Assembly (NCBI GenBank): GCA_947172415.1
Contig: OX359198.1
Coordinates: 527,401-591,400, forward strand
Direction: 5' to 3'
Source of the DNA: Chondrosia reniformis
Lineage: Eukaryota; Porifera; Demospongiae; Chondrillida; Chondrillidae
Length of the DNA: 64,000 nucleotides
Both the position numbers and the translations under genes were made by a program. Position 1 is the stretch's first letter. Every line of letters starts with the position of its first letter. This document shows, piece after piece, positions 50,606 through 63,616 of the stretch. The notes beneath the pieces are model-generated. The model saw only the letters and a list, made by a program, of their open reading frames with translations, was not told the DNA's origin and did not search any database.

Positions 50606-53600
50606 TCAATATGGCAACATGTTCACATCTTCATCCTCCCTTCTCTCATCTTCATTATTATCACCTGCTTCATACCAATCTTTCACTTTCCTCTTCCCAA
50701 AGTAACCAAGACCAGCCACTAACAAGGTTGATATTACATACTCCATCAACTTGGTCCTATCAAAGAGAGGTGACACGTCCCTGTAACGTCTCAACAAGGC
50801 AATAACATACAGTGACAAGCCAGTATAAATGAACACTATAGCAATGCAAAAGAAGATAGTTGCATAGTTGCTACAAATGCAACAATTCTTAGGATGTCTC
50901 AACATCAGATACACTTCATGTAGAATGACTACAATTGCTGCTAACAGTAAAATAAACCAGAAAGTGGAAGTTACAGTTTCTAAGGGTGAGTTAATAAAGT
51001 CTATTCCAAGATATACAATGAATACTCCAAACACCTGAATACCATAGAATGGACCTGCCCATCCAAGAGATACTGCATGACATCTGATTACCCTCCTCCA
51101 TCTTGGAGATACTTGCTGCTGGTTATTATCATTAAGATATTTGCTCATTTTGCTATAAATCAGTGGATATTGACCTATAAAGATGATGAACCCTAATACT
51201 TCAATCATGAGAGCAATCACAGAGTCCGGAAGGAAAAACTCAGGATAGTACTCTTCATGTGACACCAAAAGTAGAGTACATTGTAGGTTGCTCCCAAAAT
51301 AATAACTGATCAATAACAGAGACAGACACCAAGTAAAGAGTGTGATTTCAGTTACTCTTCTTGTTTGTCTCTTTTGACTTTGATTCAGAACAAAAATGAA
51401 AATTTTATTCTCACTTCTGATGAGTCTTATCATTAGCAAATTTCCAAGAAGCAATACCTCAACAAAGACAATGTTCTTTGCTAGAGTGAAGGTCCAACTT
51501 GAAGGAGTAGCTTTTAGTATATTACCAGGTGAAAGTGTATAGAGTGATAATCCATATGGTTTTCCCTCATACCACATTGGTGCATATGCAAAGGAAACCC
51601 CTTGTTGGTCATTCATCACCTTCAGAAAGTATAATGTAGTTATCAATAAACTGAAAGTGTATATATGTCTGTGAATGCTGACATCAAGTATTAGCTTCAT
51701 ATGTTGGTGTTTGAAAGAGTTACAGCAATAAATGTGTATTAAATTTATATATACGATAATTGTACAATACTATAAATGGCCGACCGTGAGTAGGTACCAA
51801 ATGCGATACTATAATATATGTATATCCGAATAACTATAGCGCTTCCAAAGATTTCTTATACACATGGATATGCACTGTATAGTACTTGATTGTTGTTGAA
51901 GCAGTATTTATCCACATACATTATATGGATGTCGTTAAAGTGAAATTTTGCCGATCGACGGCCAACGAAACTCCAAAGAAAAACAGTTGGACCATACCGA
52001 ACGCTACCATCCACGACGCTCAGAGGCCGGGATCGGTGGTAACGCTCTGCCGAGTTGAGCTTTGGGTGTCACTTGCGTGAGAAGAACCAGTTCTTCTCGA
52101 TATGGCCGACTCATATGAATCCTAAGATATCAGATGCCAATCCCACATTACGTGGAACCCCCCCGAAATCCGGATTATTGGTGAGCACGTCTCTATGGCA
52201 CCAACCGATTAGGAGACAGCTTCAGAGTCTAAGCGCTACCAACCTCTATGGGAACCGCAACCACCATAGAGATGTGTCCAGGTAGGCCTACTTTATAAGG
52301 TTTTGCGCTTCTATTTAAACAACAAAATTTCAAAAGGAAACGATTGTGGTTGGCGCTATGCATACTTAAGAATAGGGTATTTGCGAGAAAAATGTAGTCA
52401 AATTATATCAAGTTAATTCGGGATCAGTGCATCGTTCCAAGCCATTTTAAAGGTATATCCAGTATTTGTGGTTCATCTAGAAACTGGGAAAAATGGATAG
52501 AATCCTGTAAGTGTCTTGATTGGCGGAGGAGAACTACTTTTCTGGTCCCATGTAGAAACGATTTTAGCGAGAGGTGTTCCGATATGAAGGTAAACTAGTA
52601 TAACCAGCCACACTCAATCTCAATTGCTGTAATAGTATAATGGCTACCTGCCTCTATATAAAGGCCTTCAGATAGCTGCGTTCTGGACTGTTCCTGCGTG
52701 TTTCTAGTAGTCCCATTCATGTCAAATCATTTTAGCTTGGTATGCCGATAATTTCCATAATAGTATCGCACGATATAAATGCTACACCATTAAAGGTCGT
52801 ATATTAGAAATTTAATGTACATTATGGTGCTGTAACTCTTCCAAATGAAAAGGTTTGAATCTGAAACTCTATCTCAGTATTCACAGAGATGTAAGAAAGG
52901 TTTTCATTGAGTTTTGCAAATTTTGATATCTATATATTCTAATTTGCCTTATCTCTCACCATACGTAATGTATGGTGAGAGATAGTGCAAATATGAACAA
53001 AACTTGAAACTTCTAAAACTGAATTGAAATGTTTCATACATGTCTGTGAATGCTAACATCAAGTATTAGCTTCACATCTTGCTGTTTGATGAAGTTACGA
53101 CCCTTAATGTACATTAAAATCTGCTCTACAAAGTTAATGTATGGTGAGAGATATATAAGGCAAATATGAACAAAAATTGAAACTTCTAAAACTCTTTGGA
53201 AATGTTTCATAAATGTCTGTGAATGCTGAAATCAAGTATTCGCTTCACATCTTGCTTTTTGTTGGAGTTATGACCCTTAATGTACTTTAAAATCTACCAT
53301 ACAAAATTAATGTATGGTGAGAGATAGGGCAATTATGAACAAAAATTAAAACTTCTAAAACTCTTTGGAAATGTTTTATACATGTCTATGAATGCTGACA
53401 TCAAGTATTAGCTACACATCTTGCTGTTTGATGAAGTTACGACCCTTAATGTACATTAAAATCTGCCCTACAAAGTTAATGTATGGTGAGAGATATATAG
53501 GGCAAATATGAACAAACATTAAAACTTCTTAAACTCTTTGGAAATGTTTCATACATGTCTGTGAATGCTAACATCAAGTATTAGCTTCACATCTTGCTGT

Positions 53601-56600
53601 TTGATGAAGTTACGACCCTTAATGTACATTAAAATCTGCTCTACAAAGTTAATGTATGGTGAGAGATATATAAGGCAAATATGAACAAAAATTGAAACTT
53701 CTAAAACTCTTTGGAAATGTTTCATAAATGTCTGTGAATGCTGAAATCAAGTATTCGCTTCACATCTTGCTTTTTGTTGGAGTTATGACCCTTAATGTAC
53801 TTTAAAATCTACCATACAAAATTAATGTATGGTGAGAGATAGGGCAATTATGAACAAAAATTAAAACTTCTAAAACTCTTTGGAAATGTTTTATACATGT
53901 CTATGAATGCTGACATCAAGTATTAGCTACACATCTTGCTGTTTGATGAAGTTACGACCCTTAATGTACATTAAAATCTGCCCTACAAAGTTAATGTATG
54001 GTGAGAGATATATAGGGCAAATATGAACAAACATTAAAACTTCTTAAACTCTTTGGAAATGTTTCATACAGGTCTATGAATGCTGACATCAAGTATTAGC
54101 TTCACATCTTGCTGTTTGATGAAGTTACGACCCTTAATGTACATTAAAATCTGCTCTACAAAGTTAATGTATGGTGAGAGATATATAAGGCAAATATGAA
54201 CAAAAATTGAAACTTCTAAAACTCTTTGGAAATGTTTCATAAATGTCTGTGAATGCTGAAATCAAGTATTCGCTTCACATCTTGCTTTTTGTTGGAGTTA
54301 TGACCCTTAATGTACTTTAAAATCTACCATACAAAATTAATGTATGGTGAGAGATAGGGCAATTATGAACAAAAATTGAAACTTCTAAAACTCTTTGGAA
54401 ATGTTTTATACATGTCTGTGAATGCTGACATCAAGTATTAGCTTCACATCTTGCTGTTTGTTGGAGTTACGACCCTTAATGTACTTTAAAATCTGCCCTA
54501 CAAAGTTAATGTGTGGTGAGAGATATATAGGGCAAATATGAACAAACATTAAAACTTCTTAAACTCTTTGGAAATGTTTCATACATGTCTATGAATGCTG
54601 ACATCAAGTATTAGCTTCACATCTTGCTGTTTGTTGGAGTTATGGCCCTTAATGTACTTTAAAATGTAACATACAAGTTTAATGTATGGTGAGAGATAGG
54701 GCAAATATGAACAAAAATTGAAACTTCTAAAACACTTTGGACATGTTACATAAATGTCTGTGAATACTGACATCAAATATTAGCTTCACATTTTACTGAT
54801 TGACGGAGTTACGACCCTTAATGTACATTAAAATCTCCAACACAAAGTTAATGTATGGTGAGAGATAGGGCAAATATGAACAAAAATTGAAATTTCTAAA
54901 ACTCTTTGCAAATGTTTTATACATGTCTGTGAATGCTGACATCAAGTATTAGCTTCACATCTTACTGTTTGAATGAGTTACGACCCTTAATGTACATTAA
55001 AATCTCCAACACAAAGTTAATGTATGGTGAGAGATAGGGCAAATATGAATAAAACTTAAAACTTCTAAAACTCTTTGGACATGTTACATAAATGTCTGTG
55101 AATACTGACATCAAGTATTAGCTTTACATCTTACTGTTTGCTGGAGTTACGACCCTTAATGTACATTAAAATCTCCAACACAAAGTTAATGTATGGTGAG
55201 AGATAGGGCAAATATGAACAAAAATTGAAACTTTTAAAACTCTTTGGACATGTTACCTAAATGTCTGTGAATACTGACATCAAGTATTAGCTTTACATCT
55301 TACTGTTTGCTGGAGTTACGACCCTTAATGTACATTAAAATCTCCAACACAAAGTTAATGTATGGTGAGAGATAGGGCAAATATGAACAAAAATTGAAAC
55401 TTCTAAAACTCTTTGCAAATGTTTCATACATGTCTGTGAATGCTGACATCAAGTATTAACTTCATATGTTGGTGTTTGAAAGAGTTACAGCAATAAATGT
55501 GTATTTAATTTATATATACGATAATTGTACAATACTATAAATGGCCGACCGTGAGTAGGTACCAAATGCGATACTATAATATATGTATATCCGAATAACT
55601 AGAGCGCTTCCAAAGATTTCTTATACACATGGATATGCACTGTATAGTACTTGATTGTTGTTGAAGCAGTATTTATCCACATACATTATATGGATGTCGT
55701 TAAAGTGAAATTTTGCCGATCGACGGCCAACGAAACTCCAAAGAAAAACAGTTGGACCATACCGAACGCTACCATCCACGACGCTCAGAGGCCGGGATCG
55801 GTGGTAACGCTCTGCCGAGTTGAGCTTTGGGTGTCACTTGCGTGAGAAGAACCAGTTCTTCTCGATATGGCCGACTCATATGAATCCTAAGATATCAGAT
55901 GCCAATCCCACATTACGTGGAACCCCCCCGAAATCCGGATTATTGGTGAGCACGTCTCTATGGCACCAACCGATTAGGAGACAGCTTCAGAGTCTAAGCG
56001 CTACCAACCTCTATGGGAACCGCAACCACCATAGAGATGTGTCCAGGTAGGCCTACTTTATAAGGTTTTGCGCTTCTATTTAAACAACAAAATTTCAAAA
56101 GGAAACGATTGTGGTTGGCGCTATTCCATACTTAAGAATAGGGTATTTGCGAGAAAAATGTAGTCAAATTATATCAAGTTAATTCGGGATCAGTGCATCG
56201 TTCCAAGCCATTTTAAAGGTATATCCAGTATTTGTGGTTCATCTAGAAACTGGGAAAAATGGATAGAATCCTGTAAGTGTCTTGATTGGCGGAGGAGAAC
56301 TACTTTTCTGGTCCCATGTAGAAACGATTTTAGCGAGAGGTGTTCCGATATGAAGGTAAACTAGTATAACCAGCCACACTCAATCTCAGTTGCTGTAATA
56401 GTATAATGGCTACCTGCCTCTATATAAAGACCGTCTGATAGCTGCATTCTGGACTGTCCCTGCGTGTTTCTAGTAGTCCCATTCATGTCAAATCATTTTA
56501 GCTTGGTATGCCGATAATTTCCATAATAGTATCGCACGATATAAATGCTACACCATTAAAGGTCGTATGTTAGAAATTTAATGTACATTATGGTGCTGTA

Positions 56601-59600
56601 ACTCTTCCAAATGAAAAGGTTTGAATCTGAAACTCTATCTCTAATTTCAATTTTTGTTCATATTTGCCCTATCTCTCACCATACATTAAACTTGTATGTT
56701 ACATTTCAATGTACATTAAGGGTCGTAACTCCATCAAACAGCAAGATGTGTAGCTAATACTTTATGTCAGCATTCACAGACATGTATGAAACATTTCCAT
56801 TCAGTTTTAGAAGTTTCAAGTTTTGTTCATATTTGCACTATCTCTCACCATACATTACGTATGGTGAGAGATAAGGCAAATTAGAATAGATATCAAAATT
56901 TGCAAAACTCAATGAAAACCTTTCTTACATCTCTGTGAATACTGAGATAGAGTTTCAGATTCAAACCTTTTCATTTGGAAGAGTTACAACACCATAATGT
57001 ACATTAAATTTCTAATATACGACCTTTAATGGTGTAGCATTTATATCGTGCGATACTATTATGGAAATTATCGGCATACCAAGCTAAAATGATTTGACAT
57101 GAATGGGACTACTAGAAACATGCAGGAACAGTCCAGAACGCAGCTATCTGAAGGCCTTTATATAGAGGCAGGTAGCCATTATACTATTACAGCAATTGAG
57201 ATTGAGTGTGGCTGGTTATACTAGTTTACCTTCATATCGGAACACCTCTCGCTAAAATCGTTTCTACATGGGACCAGAAAAGTAGTTCTCCTCCGCCAAT
57301 CAAGACATTTACAGGATTCTATCCATTTTTCCCAGTTTCTAGATGAACCACAAATACTGGATATACCTTTAAAATGGCTTGGAACGATGCACTGATCCCG
57401 AATTAACTTGATATAATTTGACTACATTTTTCTCGCAAATACCCTATTCTTAAGTATGGAATAGCGCCAACCACAATCGTTTCCTTTTGAAATTTTGTTG
57501 TTTAAATAGAAGCGCAAAACCTTATAAAGTAGGCCTACCTGGACACATCTCTATGGTGGTTGCGGTTCCCATAGAGGTTGGTAGCGCTTAGACTCTGAAG
57601 CTGTCTCCTAATCGGTTGGTGCCATAGAGACGTGCTCACCAATAATCCGGATTTCGGGGGGGTTCCACGTAATGTGGGATTGGCATCTGATATCTTAGGA
57701 TTCATATGAGTCGGCCATATCGAGAAGAACTGGTTCTTCTCACGCAAGTGACACCCAAAGCTCAACTCGGCAGAGCGTTACCACCGATCCCGGCCTCTGA
57801 GCGTCGTGGATGGTAGCGTTCGGTATGGTCCAACTGTTTTTCTTTGGAGTTTCGTTGGCCGTCGATCGGCAAAATTTCACTTTAACGACATCCATATAAT
57901 GTATGTGGATAAATACTGCTTCAACAACAATCAAGTACTATACAGTGCATATCCATGTGTATAAGAAATCTTTGGAAGCGCTCTAGTTATTCGGATATAC
58001 ATATATTATAGTATCGCATTTGGTACCTACTCACGGTCGGCCATTTATAGTATTGTACAATTATCGTATATATAAATTTAATACACATTTATTGCTGTAA
58101 CTCTTTCAAACACCAACATATGAAGCTAATACTTGATGTCAGCATTCACAGACATGTATGAAACATTTGCAAAGAGTTTTAGAAGTTTCAATTTTTGTTC
58201 CTATTTGCCCTATCTCTCACCATACATTAACTTTGTGTTGGAGATTTTAATGTACATTAAGGGTCGTAACTCCATCAAGCAGCAAGATGTGAAGCCAATA
58301 CTTGATGTCAGCATTCACAGACATTTAGGTAACATGTCCAAAGAGTTTTAAAAGTTTCAATTTTTGTTCATATTTGCCCTATCTCTCACCATACATTAAC
58401 TTTGTGTTGGAGATTTTAATGTACATTAAGGGTCGTAAATCCATCAAACAGTAAGATGTGAAGGTAATACTTGATGTCAGTATTCACAGACATTTAGGTA
58501 ACATGTCCAAAGAGTTTTAAAAGTTTCAATTTTTGTTCATATTTGCCCTATCTCTCACCATACATTAACTTTGTGTTGGAGATTTTAATGTACATTAAGG
58601 GTCGTAAATCCATCAAACAGTAAGATGTGAAGGTAATACTTGATGTCAATATTCACAGACATTTAGGTAACATGTCCAAAGAGTTTTAAAAGTTTCAATT
58701 TTTGTTCATATTTGCCCTATCTCTCACCATACATTAACTTTGTGTTGGAGATTTTAATGTACATTAAGGGTCGTAAATCCATCAAACAGTAAGATGTGAA
58801 GGTAATACTTGATGTCAATATTCACAGACATTTAGGTAACATGTCCAAAGAGTTTTAAAAGTTTCAATTTTTGTTCATATTTGCCCTATCTCTCACCATA
58901 CATTAACTTTGTGTTGGAGATTTTAATGTACATTAAGGGTCGTAAATCCATCAAACAGTAAGATGTGAAGGTAATACTTGATGTCAATATTCACAGACAT
59001 TTAGGTAACATGTCCAAAGAGTTTTAAAAGTTTCAATTTTTGTTCATATTTGCCCTATCTCTCACCATACATTAACTTTGTGTTGGAGATTTTAATGTAC
59101 ATTAAGGGTCGTAACTCCAGCAAACAGTAAGATGTAAAGCCAATACTTGATGTCAGTATTCACAGACATTATGTAACATGTCCAAAGAGTTTTAGAAGTT
59201 TTAAGTTTTATTCATATTTGCCCTATCTCTCACCATACATTAACTTTGTGTTGGAGATTTTAATGTACATTAAGGGTCGTAACTCATTCAAACAGTAAGA
59301 TGTGAAGCTAATACTTGATGTTAGCATTCACAGACATGTATAAAACATTTGCAAAGAGTTTTAGAAATTTCAATTTTTGTTCATATTTGCCCTATCTCTC
59401 ACCATACATTAACTTTGTGTTGGAGATTTTAATGTACATTAAGGGTCGTAACTCCGTCAATCAGTAAAATGTGAAGCTAATATTTGATGTCAGTATTCAC
59501 AGACATTTATGTAACATGTCCAAAGAGTTTTAGAAGTTTCAATTTTTGTTCATATTTGCCCTATCTCTCACCATACATTAAACTTGTATGTTACATTTTA

Positions 59601-62600
59601 AAGTACATTAAGGCCATAACTCCAACAAACAGCAAGATGTGAAGCTAATACTTGATGTTAGCATTCACAGACATGTATGAAACATTTCCAATGAGTTTTA
59701 GAAATTTCAATTTTTGTTCATATTTGCCCTATCTCTCACCATACATTAACTTTGTGTTGGAGATTTTAATGTACATTAAGGGTCGTAACTCCGTCAATCA
59801 GTAAAATGTGAAGCTAATATTTGATGTCAGTATTCACAGACATTTATGTAACATGTCCAAAGTGTTTTAGAAGTTTCAATTTTTGTTCATATTTGCCCTA
59901 TCTCTCACCATACATTAAACTTGTATGTTACACTTTAAAGTACATTAAGGGCCATAACTCCAACAAACAGCAAGATGTGAAGCTAATACTTGATGTTAGC
60001 ATTCACAGACATGTATGAAACATTTCCAATGAGTTTTAGAAATTTCAATTTTTGTTCATATTTGCCCTATCTCTCACCATACATTAACTTTGTGTTGGAG
60101 ATTTTAATGTACATTAAGGGTCGTAACTCCGTCAATGAGTAAAATGTGAAGCTAATATTTGATGTCAGTATTCACAGACATGTATGAAACATTTCCAATG
60201 AGTTTTAGAAATTTCAATTTTTGTTCATATTTGCCCTATCTCTCACCATACATTAACTTTGTGTTGGAGATTTTAATGAACATTAAGGGTCGTAACTCCG
60301 TCAATCAGTAAAATGTGAAGCTAATATTTGATGTCAGTATTCACAGACATTTATGTAACATGTCCAAAGAGTTTTAGAAGTTTCAATTTTTGTTCATATT
60401 TGCCCTATCTCTCACCATACATTAAACTTGTATGTTACATTTTAAAGTACATTAAGGGCCATAACTCCAACAAACAGCAAGATGTGAAGCTAATACTTGA
60501 TGTTAGCATTCACAGACATGTATGAAACATTTCCAATGAGTTTTAGAAATTTCAATTTTTGTTCATATTTGCCCTATCTCTCACCATACATTAAACTTGT
60601 ATGTTACATTTTAAAGTACATTAAGGGCCATAACTCCAACAAACAGCAAGATGTGAAGCTAATACTTGATGTTAGCATTCACAGACATGTATGAAACATT
60701 TCCAATGAGTTTTAAAAGTTTTAATTTTTGTTCATATTTGCCCTATATATCTCTTCACCATACATTAATATTGTAGGGCAGATTTCAATGTACATTAAGG
60801 GTCGTAACTCCATCAAACAGCAAGATGTGTAGCTAATACTTGATGTCAGCATTCACAGACATGTATGAAACATTTCCATTCAGTTTTAGAAGTTTCAAGT
60901 TTTGTTCATATTTGCACTATCTCTCACCATACATTACGTATGGTGAGAGATAAGGCAAATTAGAATAGATATCAAAATTTGCAAAACTCAATGAAAACCT
61001 TTCTTACATCTCTGTGAATACTGAGATAGAGTTTCAGATTCAAACCTTTTCATTTGGAAGAGTTACAGCACCATAATGTACATTAAATTTCTAATATACG
61101 ACCTTTAATGGTGTAGCATTTATATCGTGCGATACTATTATGGAAATTATCGGCATACCAAGCTAAAATGATTTGACATGAATGGGACTACTAGAAACAT
61201 GCAGGAACAGTCCAGAACGCAGCTATCAGACGGTCTTTATATAGAGGCAGGTAGCCATTATACTATTACAGCAATTGAGATTGAGTGTGGCTGGTTATAC
61301 TAGTTTACCTTCATATCGGAACACCTCTCGCTAAAATCGTTTCTACATGGGACCAGAAAAGTAGTTCTCCTCCGCCAATCAAGACACTTACAGGATTCTA
61401 TCCATTTTTCCCAGTTTCTAGATGAACCACAAATACTGGATATACCTTTAAAATGGCTTGGAACGATGCACTGATCCCGAATTAACTTGATATAATTTGA
61501 CTACATTTTTCTCGCAAATACCCTATTCTTAAGTATGGAATAGCGCCAACCACAATCGTTTCCTTTTGAAATTTTGTTGTTTAAATAGAAGCGCAAAACC
61601 TTATAAAGTAGGCCTACCTGGACACATCTCTATGGTGGTTGCGGTTCCCATAGAGGTTGGTAGCGCTTAGACTCTGAAGCTGTCTCCTAATCGGTTGGTG
61701 CCATAGAGACGTGCTCACCAATAATCCGGATTTCGGGGGGGTTCCACGTAATGTGGGATTGGCATCTGATATCTTAGGATTCATATGAGTCGGCCATATC
61801 GAGAAGAACTGGTTCTTCTCACGCAAGTGACACCCAAAGCTCAACTCGGCAGAGCGTTACCACCGATCCCGGCCTCTGAGCGTCGTGGATGGTAGCGTTC
61901 GGTATGGTCCAACTGTTTTTCTTTGGAGTTTCGTTGGCCGTCGATCGGCAAAATTTCACTTTAACGACATCCATATAATGTATGTGGATAAATACTGCTT
62001 CAACAACAATCAAGTACTATACAGTGCATATCCATGTGTATAAGAAATCTTTGGAAGCGCTCTAGTTATTCGGATATACATATATTATAGTATCGCATTT
62101 GGTACCTACTCACGGTCGGCCATTTATAGTATTGTACAATTATCGTATATATAAATTTAATACACATTTATTGCTGTAACTCTTTCAAACACCAACATAT
62201 GAAGCTAATACTTGATGTCAGCATTCACGGACATGTATGTACGTACATTTTAAATCAATACAGAAATTATACAAGTATATAATGAAAGTGCACATATTAT
62301 ACAAGGTTTACGTATATTCACTTACATTAGCTGCAAAGTCCTGCAAAATGGAGGGATCACATAAAGTTGGAATTGTCAAGCAAAGTGATTGTGGTAGATA
62401 AATCGAATCCCTTTCGATGAAATGAAGCATGAGAGGAGGTAGTGCTAAATAGTAATAATAGCAGTATGACATGAATATACCACAATCCTTAGTATTCCAC
62501 TGACAACAAGGTTTCTCTATATATAACACTGTGTTATTCTGACTAGTTGCATTGATCATTTTGAAGTGGAACACTTTGATTCGCTTTGTAAGATTAATTT

Positions 62601-62847
62601 CCTTTATATCCAGTGGATTGCCAAAGTAATCACGAATACCAAAGTGCTTGTTTCCGCTTCTGAGGACATCCATCATCTGATCTAAATTCTCTACACTTTC
62701 CTTGTTCTTGTAATTTTCCTCTCCATTTGTGTATCTAACCTGAAGCAGTACTAGCATCAGTAAGTAGACAGTGAAGGTCGAGGATAGAGGACACTTTAGA
62801 TAAGTCATAACTGCACTTTGAATTCTATCAACTGCAGAGATGGGCAA
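50606..62847 (-). CDS. Seven-helix receptor-like protein, array gene E, with a 10.7-kb intron
   Basis: Exon 1 62847-62326 (174 codons) and exon 2 51619-50606 (338 codons), phase 0, 511 residues; the GTAAG donor and CTGAAG acceptor are kept. The intron (51620-62325) is 10706 bases, against 130-340 in the other array genes, because of the insertion at 51666-62233. Ectodomain: the first cysteine of the family (KECVENL) is serine here (KESVENL), and a new cysteine appears after CGIFMSY. Two residues are missing in the NNFGKR region (NLTKR). Helices and the acidic tail are intact; three residues are missing before QQQVSPRW. Coding frames are open throughout, so it could still be expressed if the intron is spliced. 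Confidence 0.75.
52953..52987. repeat. Perfect palindrome at the A-unit/satellite junction
   Basis: TATCTCTCACCATACGTAAT reads into its own complement at the inner end of A1. Equivalent palindromes occur near 56841-56875 and 60917-60951. Each joins two satellite monomers in opposite orientation. Confidence 0.75.
52972..55430 (+). repeat. Left satellite array, ~169-173-base monomers with 515-base higher-order period
   Basis: The marker ATGGTGAGAGATA recurs at 52972, 53141, 53314, 53483, 53656, 53829, 53998, 54171, 54344, 54513, 54686, 54854, 55024, 55193 and 55362. From 53141 to about 54513 the spacings run 173, 169, 173, and blocks 515 apart are almost identical, so three monomers form one higher-order unit. 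After 54686 the monomers become 168-170 with a different variant (CTCCAACACAAAG). Confidence 0.88.
55431..58155. repeat. Central inverted pair of A units (A2 and A3)
   Basis: A2 (55431-56642) and A3 (56885-58155, inverted) are near-identical, separated by about 240 bases of satellite in head-to-head order. A2 is slightly truncated at its inner end relative to A1. Shared open frames are 55651-55845 and 55820-56050 with mirror copies at 57535-57934. Confidence 0.8.
58156..60950 (-). repeat. Right satellite array, inverted, organised differently
   Basis: Monomers of the same family in reverse orientation, marker CATACATTAA at 58221, 58390, 58559, 58728, 58897, 59066, 59234 and so on, mostly 169 apart. 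58390-59066 is one variant repeated five times almost unchanged. From 59403 to about 60584, two variants (TTTGTGTTGGAG and CTTGTATGTTAC types) partly alternate. It does not mirror the left array. Confidence 0.85.
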
Positions 62848-63520
62848 TTTAGAAAATTTGGCTTTTAAAAAGTTGGCCTCAAGTTTTAGAGAATTAACAA
62901 AGCTATAGTTTCATTTATATATATACCACTTGAACACCCTTGTTAATCATTCATCACCTTTTATAACAGAAAATATGAATATTTTATTGCTGCTTTATTT
63001 ATGAGTCATTCATCATATCTTATAACAGAAAGTATATTGTATATTCAACATAATTATGTAATCAACAAAAGTGCAAATAGTCACATACATACGTATATAG
63101 CTATATTAAATTTATAGACATACAGAGAATATACGTATAATAATAGTATAAAGTGTACGTGAAGAGGGTGCACCTAGCTGGCCCAGCTGTGCTCACGAGT
63201 CACTTCATGTTCATTATATTATACTCATTATCTCATTATCATTACTCATAGGCCCAGCTAGGCCAGGTGCATCATTAAGGTAACCCCTTAAGTACAGGAG
63301 TGATATATTAGAGAATAGTTAAATTTTGTAATGTTATTATAGAAATTTTTAGATTCATATATATATATATATACAATTTCAATTTGTGAGTCATTCATCA
63401 TATCTTGTAACAGAAAGTATATTGTATATTCAATATATAGTAATTTGTAAACAACAAAAGTGCAAATGGTCTCTATTACATAGCTATACGTATATTAAAT
63501 GTACGTACGTATAGATATTA
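62848..63520. other. 5' flank of gene E and AT-rich unit remnant
   Basis: Shared array-gene flank, then sequence like that after genes B and D (CCCAGCTAGGCCAGGTGCAT region at about 63247). The RPN1 fragment expected near 63310 is absent here. No gene. Confidence 0.45.
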
Positions 63521-63616
63521 GATGTTACACAGTGAAGCATTAGCTATATATGCACGAATCAAACAACACCCTTGCTTGTAGGATTCATGCATAGCTAATG
63601 CTTCACTGTGTAACAT
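63521..63616. repeat. Long hairpin with ~36-base arms
   Basis: Arms 63521-63560 (GATGTTACACAGTGAAGCAT, then TAGCTATATATGCACGAATC) and 63582-63616 are near-perfect inverted copies with a few mismatches and a ~21-base loop. This is the size of a microRNA precursor or the two ends of a tiny foldback element. Confidence 0.6.

Larger units (their letters stand above)
51666..62233. mobile_element. 10.57-kb insertion with long TIRs and satellite core, in gene E intron
   Basis: Boundaries come from comparison with the empty introns of genes B and C. Layout: unit A1 (51666-52950), satellite (52972-55430), A2 (55431-56642), central junction with two monomers, A3 inverted (about 56885-58155), satellite inverted (58156-60950), A4 inverted (60950-62233). 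A1 and A4 form terminal inverted repeats of about 1.28 kb starting TGTCYGTGAATGCTGACATC. The A units carry two short open frames (64 and 76 codons) repeated in all four copies but no transposase. The outermost ~60 bases of the TIRs resemble a satellite monomer. It recalls Foldback-type elements; class uncertain. Confidence 0.75.

Noticed and set aside
51886-52285. Two small open frames (64 and 76 codons) repeated four times in the A units
   Set aside because: All copies are near-identical at DNA level so conservation is uninformative; no start context, domain or composition supports coding.
54579-60694. 65-codon frames beginning MMSVFTDIYVT in the satellite
   Set aside because: Simply the satellite monomer read in one frame; monomer length varies and the frames end at random.
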